Of a stretch of DNA of 60,506 bases, positions 1-8,241 are shown in pieces. The position numbers and the translations under genes are program-made. Position 1 is the first letter of the stretch, and each line of letters opens with the position of its first letter. The stretch spans positions 1 through 60,506 of the forward strand of contig NZ_LMFO01000019.1 in assembly GCF_001426865.1 (NCBI RefSeq). Direction: 5' to 3'. This DNA is from Paenibacillus sp. Root52. Lineage in GTDB: Bacteria; Bacillota; Bacilli; Paenibacillales; Paenibacillaceae. Below the pieces are notes generated by a model, which was not told where the DNA came from, searched no databases, and worked only from the letters and a program-made list of their open reading frames with translations.

Positions 1-744
1 TATATTTTTTAAAATTTCATAACTATTATTATCTTCTATTTTCTTCGCACGATAATTTTCAATATTTTCGAGATAAAATTCCGAAACCGTTTTGATATTT
101 TCTTCGCTCAAATCTCTCAGATGATTCTTAGCAATTAAATGCAGAACTTCAATATCCAACTCATCAATCACAAAATGATAGTCTACAATCTTTTCCTTAT
201 ACTCATTGAAATATTCTAATTCATCCTCAGAAAGCTTAGTCGAGTTTGCAATAAATACAATGTTGAAGTTGGTAGATGCCCTCTCGATTAAGCCAAGTAA
301 ATCTCCAATTTCAATATCAGTTGACTTCCTTTCCAGATCATCTATGCACAATACTATATTTTCTTTAACCCTGTCATAACTGATATTTTCAATTCTTAGA
401 TTGTTTAGTAAGTCAAGAATATTCACTTCCTTATCAAAAAACTTTAAGGTGCTGGTTACAACATTTCCCAATATCTTCATAGCATTGCTATCTTTCACTT
501 TGTTAAAAAGCTTCTCAGTCGGCATTAATTGCAATATTAGTTCTTTCTCTATTTGCTCCAAATCTTTTTTTCCAAAAACAGAAATATACTTCAGGGTAAT
601 TTTCTCGCCATCATTCTTGAATTGGTTAAGGATACTATGCGTCTTCCCTATGCCCCATCCACCATCAATGAAGACGCAAGTGCTTTTCTCTTGACTAATT
701 TTAAAAATTTGATTGAGCGTTTTGCTTACTTTAGTTTGATTCAT
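1..744 (-). CDS. KAP-like P-loop NTPase, partial (C-terminus beyond window)
   Basis: The reading frame is open from an ATG at 744 to base 1, so 248 codons of the N-terminal part are present. A GAGAGG ribosome site lies about 10 bases before the ATG. The N-terminus carries a Walker A motif (GGWGIGKTH, about residues 24-32) and later a Walker B-like IVLCIDDLER. This arrangement resembles KAP-family NTPases, which are common in phage-defence and membrane-associated signalling genes. The gene follows a nuclease-like gene on the same strand with a 133-base gap, so the two may be expressed together. The KAP assignment is by motif style only. Another STAND or AAA-like ATPase is possible, and the missing C-terminus would decide. 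Confidence 0.6.
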   Translation of the reverse strand, partial: MNQTKVSKTLNQIFKISQEKSTCVFIDGGWGIGKTHSILNQFKNDGEKITLKYISVFGKKDLEQIEKELILQLMPTEKLFNKVKDSNAMKILGNVVTSTLKFFDKEVNILDLLNNLRIENISYDRVKENIVLCIDDLERKSTDIEIGDLLGLIERASTNFNIVFIANSTKLSEDELEYFNEYKEKIVDYHFVIDELDIEVLHLIAKNHLRDLSEENIKTVSEFYLENIENYRAKKIEDNNSYEILKNI

Positions 745-877
745 ATACAAACGACCTCTCATCAATGGGAATTAATTCGAAACGGATAATAGCTTTTCTA
801 TTTTAGAGCACATTGCTGACGGAAATATTTCATTTGTTAACAAGAAGCATTTAGGAAGAAAATCACTCCAATAATAA

Positions 878-1903
878 TCACTTTATTCGCATATCTCTGA
901 AATTATATAAATTATTTTCTCTATTTTCATAAACTGGGTATCCCCTATCGCACAAAAATGAAATGGCATACAGTATATGTTGGCGAGTTATCATTTGTTT
1001 CGTACCATCAATTAAATTAGTTAAATACTGACTGAAGTCAAAAACATGTCCTAAATCACTCATAGTATGTCTAATTGGCGACAAAATGAAAGCGGACAAG
1101 TTCATTTGAGTCATTTCTTCGGTTAATTCTTCTGTGATCACAGTTCTATCTGAATCGATATTTTGAATATTTTGTTTTTGTATTGACATCGTATCTTGTA
1201 GATTTTCAAATAAGAATATATAATGATATTTTTCATGCTGATTACTGTTAATTTTAATAATTTTTCTGTTTAAAAACTCTATTTTATAACTAACTAAATG
1301 ACCGAAATCCGAGTTATAGAGCCCTAAATGTTTATTATCACTTTTAGAATATATAGATGATATCTTCAATCCCTTCGGAAACAAAAATGACCTATCACCA
1401 AAAATTCCATTAAGTTCTGAGTTTATAAAATCATCATCCAAAGAAATTTTCCGACCTTTTTTTTCGAGATATTCACTGCTAAACAAAGTCCAATATCCTG
1501 CCATTTTTACTGCAAAATAGAGTTTGGCACCCATTTTATTTGCAAATATCCTTTTCTCATTAAAATTATTAGCTGAGATGCTATATTTATTTTTCTCAGT
1601 TGATTTTATCTCTACAATAACTCTATCTCCATTTACTAATTCAATAAGCAAGTCGGATGCAACAGTATTAGTTAATTTAGCAACCCCCTCTTCAAATCCT
1701 ATAATGCTTTTGCACCATTCTAATAAGTGAATCATTAATATGAATTCAACTTCGTTATCTTTTCCCCAAACTCTTTTTTCGAGATCTGTTGAATTCAAAC
1801 CAAGCATCGCAATTACTTCCTTCTGCTGTTCTTCAGTCAAGAAACCTTTAATACTATGATACGCTTTTATCTTCTCTATGGAAGTCGGTGTTTTTGTTAG
1901 CAA
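878..1903 (-). CDS. PD-(D/E)xK nuclease-like protein
   Basis: This is a 341-aa protein with a TTG start at 1903, supported by an AAGGAG site seven bases upstream. Residues 71-100 read like the catalytic core of a PD-(D/E)xK nuclease: acidic residues at 71-72, D84 in SDLLIEL, then E98-I-K100 after a hydrophobic strand (VIVEIKS). The rest, about 240 residues, is mixed alpha/beta and I do not recognise it. The nuclease-like core in the N-terminal third suggests that it cuts or binds DNA. Downstream lies the KAP-like NTPase and upstream another nuclease-like gene, a grouping typical of defence cargo. The function is inferred from the motif and neighbours. Confidence 0.55.
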   Translation of the reverse strand: MLTKTPTSIEKIKAYHSIKGFLTEEQQKEVIAMLGLNSTDLEKRVWGKDNEVEFILMIHLLEWCKSIIGFEEGVAKLTNTVASDLLIELVNGDRVIVEIKSTEKNKYSISANNFNEKRIFANKMGAKLYFAVKMAGYWTLFSSEYLEKKGRKISLDDDFINSELNGIFGDRSFLFPKGLKISSIYSKSDNKHLGLYNSDFGHLVSYKIEFLNRKIIKINSNQHEKYHYIFLFENLQDTMSIQKQNIQNIDSDRTVITEELTEEMTQMNLSAFILSPIRHTMSDLGHVFDFSQYLTNLIDGTKQMITRQHILYAISFLCDRGYPVYENRENNLYNFRDMRIK

Positions 1904-2090
1904 GATTATGCTCCTTAAATTTATGTCTTAAAAAATCAAAATTAGGCTCAAAACCAAAATCAGTGCTTGACTCCTCCATGACTTAGTGCAGATGAAGTAT
2001 ACACGTTTAAACGGTATAGATTCATATGAAAGTCTATCGGAAAAAGCTCTGCAGAACTGTCAAGCACTGATTATGAGATAAAGCCCAAAA

Positions 2091-3617
2091 TTAAATAATC
2101 TTTCTAAGTTCCTCTCTTATTTCTTGCACTGTATCCGTATCACCAAATCGCAGATATAATTTCTCAGCCTCTAAAAGAGTAATTTGTTTTTCATCTTTAT
2201 TAAGCCCTTCTATCATGAATGCTTTGTTAAATAAGGAGATAGCCAATAAATGATACACGCTATCATCCTGGGCTCGATTAAGGTGTTCATTTATTGCAAA
2301 GATTACTTCATCAAACTCGATTTTCCCATCTTTTTCTTTGTCTATTCTGCATAAGATTGTTGCTTTAGATATTTTAACCTTGTAAAACATATAATAAATA
2401 CCATTTCTCTTATAAGTTCTCATCATTCTATCGAGAATTTCTAACGATTGTTGATAATACTCCTCAAATCCATAATCCCCTAAATAAACATAAGAATTAG
2501 CAATAGCTCCTTGTGCAGAAAGGATAACATCAGTTAATTCTCCTCCTGACTCCATACTTTGATTTATAATCTTATTTAAATTTTCCGAGAAAGAGATAAC
2601 TTTCTTTATTCGGTCTTTGTAAATATAAATCTGAAGTAAATGACCTGATGTTCTAATTGTTTCTGATAAATTATATTTACTTTTGAAGTGCTCCAATATT
2701 TCCGTAAACAGCTTTTCGGCAAAGTTTATATCACCCGAAGACTCTAAGAGTGCAAACGCCAAATTACCCTTGCAATATGCCTTGTCATCTTCATCTTTTA
2801 ATATACTCATTGCTTCTTCAGCACATTTGATAGCATCGGTATTATTAAAAACAAGTACATACATGCCCGATAGACACATAAGTATTTTCCCTCTAAACTC
2901 TACATCAATGCATTCTCCTTCTACATCAAGTAATTCGACGGCATCTTCCAGATTAAGAATTACACTATCAATTCTCTTTAAATAGTTACCTTCTCTTGCT
3001 CTGGAATAATGCATGTTACTACTCTTAATCAGCTTATTAATATGCTTGTATGGCTTACTCATCTCAATCAGCTTATTCATTTTCTCTTCCAAGGGCTCTA
3101 TACCCGTTTTAAACACATTAGTCGTCATATATTCCTCGAATAATTCAGGACAGAAGTGTGGATATTTGAGCAACTTTGTATGAACCCAGTTCAGATCTAA
3201 ATATTCAACTTGAACGTCATAATTTTCTTTTGCCCATTTTACTACTCTTGATTCAAACTTTTTAAGATCTCCTTCTACACTAAAATGAGAAGGTTCTAAG
3301 TTCATATTAAAAATAACAATAAATTTATTCAACGTTATACCAAGTTCTGTTTGAGTCTTTTGCTTAGCATCTTTAATATTTTTTTTCAATGTTTCTATTT
3401 GACTATCCTTAAAGCTACTCGTATATCTTTTAAATTGGTAACCAATCAATGAATTATCATCTAATATTTTGTAAGCGTCTAAACCATTCCCTTTACCATT
3501 AGCATCATTAACTCTTTTTGTTGAAAACTCCTCCACACATATATGGTTGCATAAATCTTCCCATTTCTTATTATCTAAAAAATCATTTAATTCCTTAGCA
3601 GTTGGTGTTCTTCTCAT
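2091..3617 (-). CDS. Mrr-like nuclease domain fused to a TPR-like repeat tail
   Basis: This is a 508-aa protein starting at ATG 3617, with AAGGAGA seven bases upstream. Residues 20-63 show an atypical PD-(D/E)xK core: E20, D47 in GNGLDAY and Q61-F-K63 in GYQFKRY, the QxK variant seen in Mrr-like endonucleases. From about residue 190 to the end the protein is rich in paired helices with small/aromatic spacing (for example AYCKGNLAFALLES and AQGAIANSYVYLG), like tetratricopeptide repeats. A nuclease joined to a helical sensor is a familiar layout in anti-phage proteins. The gene is followed by the 341-aa nuclease-like gene 187 bases downstream. The exact system is not recognised. Confidence 0.6.
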   Translation of the reverse strand: MRRTPTAKELNDFLDNKKWEDLCNHICVEEFSTKRVNDANGKGNGLDAYKILDDNSLIGYQFKRYTSSFKDSQIETLKKNIKDAKQKTQTELGITLNKFIVIFNMNLEPSHFSVEGDLKKFESRVVKWAKENYDVQVEYLDLNWVHTKLLKYPHFCPELFEEYMTTNVFKTGIEPLEEKMNKLIEMSKPYKHINKLIKSSNMHYSRAREGNYLKRIDSVILNLEDAVELLDVEGECIDVEFRGKILMCLSGMYVLVFNNTDAIKCAEEAMSILKDEDDKAYCKGNLAFALLESSGDINFAEKLFTEILEHFKSKYNLSETIRTSGHLLQIYIYKDRIKKVISFSENLNKIINQSMESGGELTDVILSAQGAIANSYVYLGDYGFEEYYQQSLEILDRMMRTYKRNGIYYMFYKVKISKATILCRIDKEKDGKIEFDEVIFAINEHLNRAQDDSVYHLLAISLFNKAFMIEGLNKDEKQITLLEAEKLYLRFGDTDTVQEIREELRKII

Positions 3618-3978
3618 GTTTCTGTCTCCTTAAATCAGCCTATAAAACTTTTCAATCTTATTCGAAATTACCATAAGTTACATAAAGCTCCACCACTCTT
3701 ATTAATTCGACAAATGGTACAAATGTCCTCCAAAAAGATAGGTATAATGCACTTAAAATTTCCGAAAACGTTCCTTTTCGGAATAATTAACAATTTGATC
3801 TCTGATACTGAGAGAAGAACACCGAATCAACGATCAGAAAGACTGAATTTGTTGAAAAAACAAAAAAAGCCGAACGAATAATCAGGAATAAACACCTGAA
3901 ATTCATCGACTCGACAATCAACTTATTATTCTTATGGACTTTCTGTAGAAGAAAACTCCATTATAATTGAAATTAACT
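3618..3978. other. Intergenic region with dyad and hairpin repeat copy A
   Basis: No convincing gene lies here. At 3760-3783 there is a 9-bp inverted repeat (TTCCGAAAA, six-base loop, TTTTCGGAA) that could be a terminator or operator. At 3865-3930 lies one copy of a hairpin-type repeat beginning AAAAGCCGAACGA, described separately. Confidence 0.5.
3865..3930 (+). repeat. Interspersed hairpin repeat, copy A
   Basis: This element starts AAAAGCCGAACGAATAATC and is followed by a loosely complementary arm and then a CAATCAACTTATTA tail. Its head matches three elements near 57.35, 57.61 and 58.30 kb. Its stem is the most decayed of the four. Confidence 0.45.
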
Positions 3979-4917
3979 TTAACAGCCAATAATTGGTTCA
4001 AGAACATCCTCACATAAATGCTGTAGCCCTTCTAATTGTAAGCAATTAGAACGATGATTAAAGAATAATGTAAGGATAATGGTAAGTTTCTTGTTTGGAA
4101 GAATTAACTCAGCTATCTCATACGATTTCCCATTTCTCAAAGTCTTTTTCGTGAATGTTAAATTTTCATTTCTGAAAATGAATTCCAACAGTTTCTTCTT
4201 GGCGTTCATATCTCCAACACCGATTAGTGTTGAGAAGGGGAATGTAACAAATACTTTCCTAATCAGCTCAGCACGATTCCATAGCATCTTGGAATACTCG
4301 TCGAGTTCTTCTTTTGCCAATTTACCGTTGCTTAATTCAGTTATTTTTTTCAAATTTGCATTAGCTAATTTGAAAGCTGAAATGTACTTCTTTTCGTCAA
4401 TTCCATCGTATGGCCAAACATCCTCTGTAGGGCGAGGCAAGGGTCTCCAGTCTACTAATCCTGCCTTAATTTTAGTCTTGTTTGAATATAAGTGTTCTTT
4501 CAACTCTTGTATTTGATTCCATTGATTATTTAGAAGGTTTTTCTTAACATTGAACCAATTTTGATCCTTTTGTTCAAAATGTAATAGCATCCTTGCTTGG
4601 AATTCTAAGAACGGAGAAGCTGGAGGTGGAGGTGGGGCAACAGGTGACAGTCCACTTGCAGTTCTTATTTCATTCGTTATCCTTCCCAGGGTTAAGTACC
4701 CATCATGACTTGTTTCATCCCAATACCCCAGTCTCCAATCATTATCAATCCACGTATTCGCATCATATCCGTAAAGCTGACACCTTCCTAAAACCGCTTC
4801 AATTGGGTAGCCGCCCAGTCCTTCTTCATTTCCAAAAAAGACTACTTCTGCTTCATTAAAATTCCCATACCCAAACCAAGGTACTAATCTTTCAATGTGA
4901 TGAGAGTCCAATTTCAC
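3979..4917 (-). CDS. Unrecognised 312-aa protein, possible uracil-glycosylase-like fold
   Basis: Translation most likely starts at GTG 4917, with GGGAG nine bases upstream. I do not recognise the family with confidence. The N-terminus has VVFFGNEEGLGGY (about residues 24-36), which has the shape of the first motif of UDG-superfamily proteins (strand followed by a Gly-rich turn with acidic residues). Near the C-terminus LTIILTLFFNHRSN resembles the last strand plus His-containing motif of that superfamily. Between them is a proline run (PPPPP, about residue 95) and a helical stretch. It lies between the tnsD gene and the nuclease genes on the same strand, so it is probably transposon cargo. 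Function is unknown; the UDG idea is weak inference. Confidence 0.4.
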   Translation of the reverse strand: MKLDSHHIERLVPWFGYGNFNEAEVVFFGNEEGLGGYPIEAVLGRCQLYGYDANTWIDNDWRLGYWDETSHDGYLTLGRITNEIRTASGLSPVAPPPPPASPFLEFQARMLLHFEQKDQNWFNVKKNLLNNQWNQIQELKEHLYSNKTKIKAGLVDWRPLPRPTEDVWPYDGIDEKKYISAFKLANANLKKITELSNGKLAKEELDEYSKMLWNRAELIRKVFVTFPFSTLIGVGDMNAKKKLLEFIFRNENLTFTKKTLRNGKSYEIAELILPNKKLTIILTLFFNHRSNCLQLEGLQHLCEDVLEPIIGC

Positions 4918-5043
4918 TATATGCCGCTCCCGTTCTGAATAAAATATACAGCTATTGAACTACATTTCGACGAGAAACCAAAATATCCCTCCTATGTTGG
5001 GAATGATCGTCACACTTACAAAACTGCAATTCTTTCAACGATT

Positions 5044-6594
5044 TTATATTGCGGAGATCTTATTAAGATCATGTAAATATTCCTCTGGAACTCTACTTAC
5101 TCCAGCCTTCACTTTAACCCTATTTAAAGTTAGCGATTCATCGTTCGATTTCAATTCCCCGATTGCCCACAATACTCTACGTTTTTGAAACGCTTCAGCA
5201 TCTTCTACCACCTGCTCAAGAAAGGTTCGAGTACGTGGCATCTTCTTTAAATGCTTAGGCATTAAACATTTGCTACCTATGATCTCCTGTATTCTTTCCA
5301 AAGTGATGCGGCGTGGCTTTCCTTCTTCACTCATCAACTGTTCTGCAATCTCAGTAACTTTTTCAAGAATCTCCAGATCTCGCTTTTCCCAATCATGACG
5401 TGTTGTACCAGACTTCGGTGGCAACTTTTGGGGCATGTGATCCATAAGAAATTCTCGGTCGTACAGATAGAGCCAAGCGTATACCTTGGGATTAAGCTTC
5501 CTCAACTCTAATCTGCCAAGTCCAGGATGCTGGCTTCGCATTTGCAACCACGCTTCTCGCCTTTCTCTTTTAGCTTGTCTTCTATGTTCTTCAGTCATTG
5601 TTTTCTTCATAATTTTTCTCTTTGGCAGAGATGCTTTACTCGCATGACCATCTAAAAAATCCGATGGTTCACTATTAAATAATTCGTCCAGTGTCAGTCC
5701 TAAAAATTGCATAACCAGTAGATGACGAACAGGATGGAATCCTTTCCGATGCTTCTGGAAGATTAGCTTCAGCCAACTACTTTCGCCATTTGCTGATGAT
5801 TGGAGAATCTCCAGCAGTTCAACTCCATAAAAATCAACAAATTCTGCTCTCAATCGCTTATAATCAGTTCTTCCCTTATCTGAGGCGTAGCCTTTCCGCA
5901 TCAACTGATTTATGTAGTGTTTATGAAACCACTCCATTGGACGATGAGGATATTTGAAATTGAGCAACTTCTTAATGTTGTTCACGATGCAACTATATTG
6001 GCCCAACATTTCCTTATCAGTAATCTCTCGAACAGAATGATCAGTGCAATTATCCTGTGTTGGAGCTATGAATGCATACTTCGTTCTTTCTCTCGTCAAA
6101 ACCGAGCTTTCAGAAAGCCATATTCCATGTTTGATGCAAATTCGAACACCTGGGATTTGAAATAGCCGTGTCCAATATAGTTCTCCATGCTGTCTTATGC
6201 TCTCCTGATTGCATAAGGAGCAATATTGAAAGTGAGTATTCGGTTGGACTGATGATGACATTAAACCAATGGAATTATGCAGATCCCTTCCATGCTCATC
6301 AAGCATACTGATATATATGGCGTGCGCCTGTTCTTCATCCCGAAAAGCGTTATAAAAGAGGTACATCGTATTCTGGTAGATGAGTTGTTTTGCTGATATT
6401 GTTGATCCAATAGGCAAATTTGAAACTATATTGCTGATGCCTGGTTGCAATTCCAAGCATGCTGTAAACCTGTCTGTTCCGAATATATCCATCAATATAG
6501 CCCTGTTGCTTATATTCCCACTTCGGATCCCAACTCTGGCAAGCAAACTTTGTAATAACTCATCATGATAGGGAGTCGGAAATTGGAGCATCAT
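5044..6594 (-). CDS. tnsD: TnsD/TniQ target-selection protein of a Tn7-like transposon
   Basis: This is a 516-aa protein whose ATG overlaps the tnsC stop by four bases (ATGA), so the two are translationally coupled. The N-terminal TniQ zinc-binding region is clear, with C125-x2-C128 (YCSLCNQ) and C153-x2-H156 (RICIKHG). At 516 residues it has the long TnsD layout rather than the short TniQ of CRISPR-associated elements. The C-terminal half is basic and helical, which suits binding a specific attachment sequence. In Tn7, TnsD binds the chromosomal att site and recruits TnsC. No CRISPR genes are present, so fixed-site targeting is expected. The att site itself could not be identified here. Confidence 0.9.
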   Translation of the reverse strand: MMLQFPTPYHDELLQSLLARVGIRSGNISNRAILMDIFGTDRFTACLELQPGISNIVSNLPIGSTISAKQLIYQNTMYLFYNAFRDEEQAHAIYISMLDEHGRDLHNSIGLMSSSVQPNTHFQYCSLCNQESIRQHGELYWTRLFQIPGVRICIKHGIWLSESSVLTRERTKYAFIAPTQDNCTDHSVREITDKEMLGQYSCIVNNIKKLLNFKYPHRPMEWFHKHYINQLMRKGYASDKGRTDYKRLRAEFVDFYGVELLEILQSSANGESSWLKLIFQKHRKGFHPVRHLLVMQFLGLTLDELFNSEPSDFLDGHASKASLPKRKIMKKTMTEEHRRQAKRERREAWLQMRSQHPGLGRLELRKLNPKVYAWLYLYDREFLMDHMPQKLPPKSGTTRHDWEKRDLEILEKVTEIAEQLMSEEGKPRRITLERIQEIIGSKCLMPKHLKKMPRTRTFLEQVVEDAEAFQKRRVLWAIGELKSNDESLTLNRVKVKAGVSRVPEEYLHDLNKISAI

Positions 6595-8240
6595 CCGAGT
6601 TCACTTCCAGTATCTATTGAAAAATCAGAGGCAATATATCCAGCATCTTTTAGCGTCTGGTAGGCAGTAAAACCATTTTCTTTCCCTGCCTTAACAAGCT
6701 TTCTCAAGTCGCGTTCATCATCAATTTGTGGTTGTGTCTTGCTTGTAGCTTGCTTGTCTTCAATTAGACCAAGATGAAGCTTATAAGCCTCCTGTACAAC
6801 CTCTTGGATGTTTTGAATTTGAGGCATATCTGAAGTAATCTTGCTGACATTATGTTTGGCTTCTTTTTCTGGAACCCCTAATAGTGTTAATCGCACTACG
6901 GCATCCTGTTTAAATCGCTCAGCATGCACCTGTTGTTCTTTTTGTGTTTTCTGAAACGTTTGAAGCATATTACCTAAATCCAGCTTGGATTGCTCCGCCG
7001 CTATAAATCCATCGATTGGAGCAATGTTGATATCGCCAAACTTGGCAATGCTGTTCAGATTGCCTGAACGAAGAGCGTTCAACATCGGCTCCACTAATTT
7101 CAGGCTATCCTTAACGACACCTTTAATGATCTGTGGAGTTATCGTCTCCGTTCCTGATGTTATTGCCCGTATTTGAGCGAACATAAAAATTTTAACAGCA
7201 ATGTCCGTAATTCCGCAACTCGCCTCATACATTGCATCATTAAACTCTGTTGTTAATTCCGTTGGATTTCGAACCCACTGAAAGTCCCAAATCCCTTCTA
7301 TGAAAAGTCTCCAACTTGGCTCTTCCTTCTTCATTGGCAGCCATGCTACGTCACCCTGGCCACTTCCTCGTCGCGCAATGCGAAAATCTGAAAAAAGGGC
7401 ATTTGCACGGGGCGTTCCAATTAAAATTGTCGGCAGTCCAATAGAATTTGAAAGCGTGACGAAGAATGAGAGCATTTTTTCTGCACCACCGCTTTTGGCT
7501 ACGGATAAGTTTTGGATTTCGTCCACGCAAAGAATGCCTAAGCTACAGCTCTTTGCAATTTGGGCGACAATTGGCATCAAGGAGGAGGCAGATAATTTTG
7601 TATTCTTGCCAAAGCGATCCATATAATTCGTCCCAAGGAGCTGATCCAGCTCTACAAAAAAATTATTAATTAGCCCTCTAATTGAGCCGTCTGGAGGGCA
7701 TTCCAAACGCAAATAAGTAATTTGATATGCACTTAGCTGTATGCTGTTGTATTCCGAATGGCTGATGGTCTGGGGCATTAAACTCAATATACGATTAATA
7801 GCTGTACTCTTGCCAATCCCGCTAATACCGACAATGGTCATTCCAGAGGAGAATGCTTGTACAGTTTGGCGAATTTGTCCACTTTGAATATCAGCGTGTC
7901 CTTGAACCATCTGACTCGCATAGTGTGGCTTTAAAGGATTTCGATTGACATAGCCTTGCCGAATCAGTCTCGATATTCGATTTTCAAGGTCAATATGCAG
8001 AGGCATTACTTGAAAGTAACCAAGCAGTTGCTGAATCATGTGGAAACGATAATGACTGTCGGCATAGCGCTCCTCCACATCAAAGTGAGGATAACTTGAT
8101 AAGGCTTGAACAACCTCTTCTTTAGACATAATGGGAGGTAGTGCTTCGATAAGCATATTGCCCTCGTATTGACTGACAATTTGCTGTGAATATTGAGCCA
8201 CTTGTGCCAAAGTCCCGTTAGGAATCTTTATCCATTCCAT
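6591..8240 (-). CDS. tnsC: TnsC AAA+ ATPase, Tn7-like transposition regulator
   Basis: This 549-aa protein starts at ATG 8240, just after the tnsB stop, with GGGGAGG upstream. Walker A is TIVGISGIGKST (about residues 135-146) and Walker B is ILCVDEIQNL (near residue 240), followed by a sensor-type LPTILIGTPRAN. This is the TnsC/TniB pattern: the ATPase links the TnsD-bound target to the TnsA/TnsB transposase. The C-terminal 130 residues are helical and charged and include a repeated-looking KxEAK/DAGY region that could contact TnsA or TnsB. The gene lies between tnsB and tnsD with overlapping or abutting ends, so all are one transcript. Confidence 0.92.
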   Translation of the reverse strand: MEWIKIPNGTLAQVAQYSQQIVSQYEGNMLIEALPPIMSKEEVVQALSSYPHFDVEERYADSHYRFHMIQQLLGYFQVMPLHIDLENRISRLIRQGYVNRNPLKPHYASQMVQGHADIQSGQIRQTVQAFSSGMTIVGISGIGKSTAINRILSLMPQTISHSEYNSIQLSAYQITYLRLECPPDGSIRGLINNFFVELDQLLGTNYMDRFGKNTKLSASSLMPIVAQIAKSCSLGILCVDEIQNLSVAKSGGAEKMLSFFVTLSNSIGLPTILIGTPRANALFSDFRIARRGSGQGDVAWLPMKKEEPSWRLFIEGIWDFQWVRNPTELTTEFNDAMYEASCGITDIAVKIFMFAQIRAITSGTETITPQIIKGVVKDSLKLVEPMLNALRSGNLNSIAKFGDINIAPIDGFIAAEQSKLDLGNMLQTFQKTQKEQQVHAERFKQDAVVRLTLLGVPEKEAKHNVSKITSDMPQIQNIQEVVQEAYKLHLGLIEDKQATSKTQPQIDDERDLRKLVKAGKENGFTAYQTLKDAGYIASDFSIDTGSELG

Positions 8241-8241
8241 G

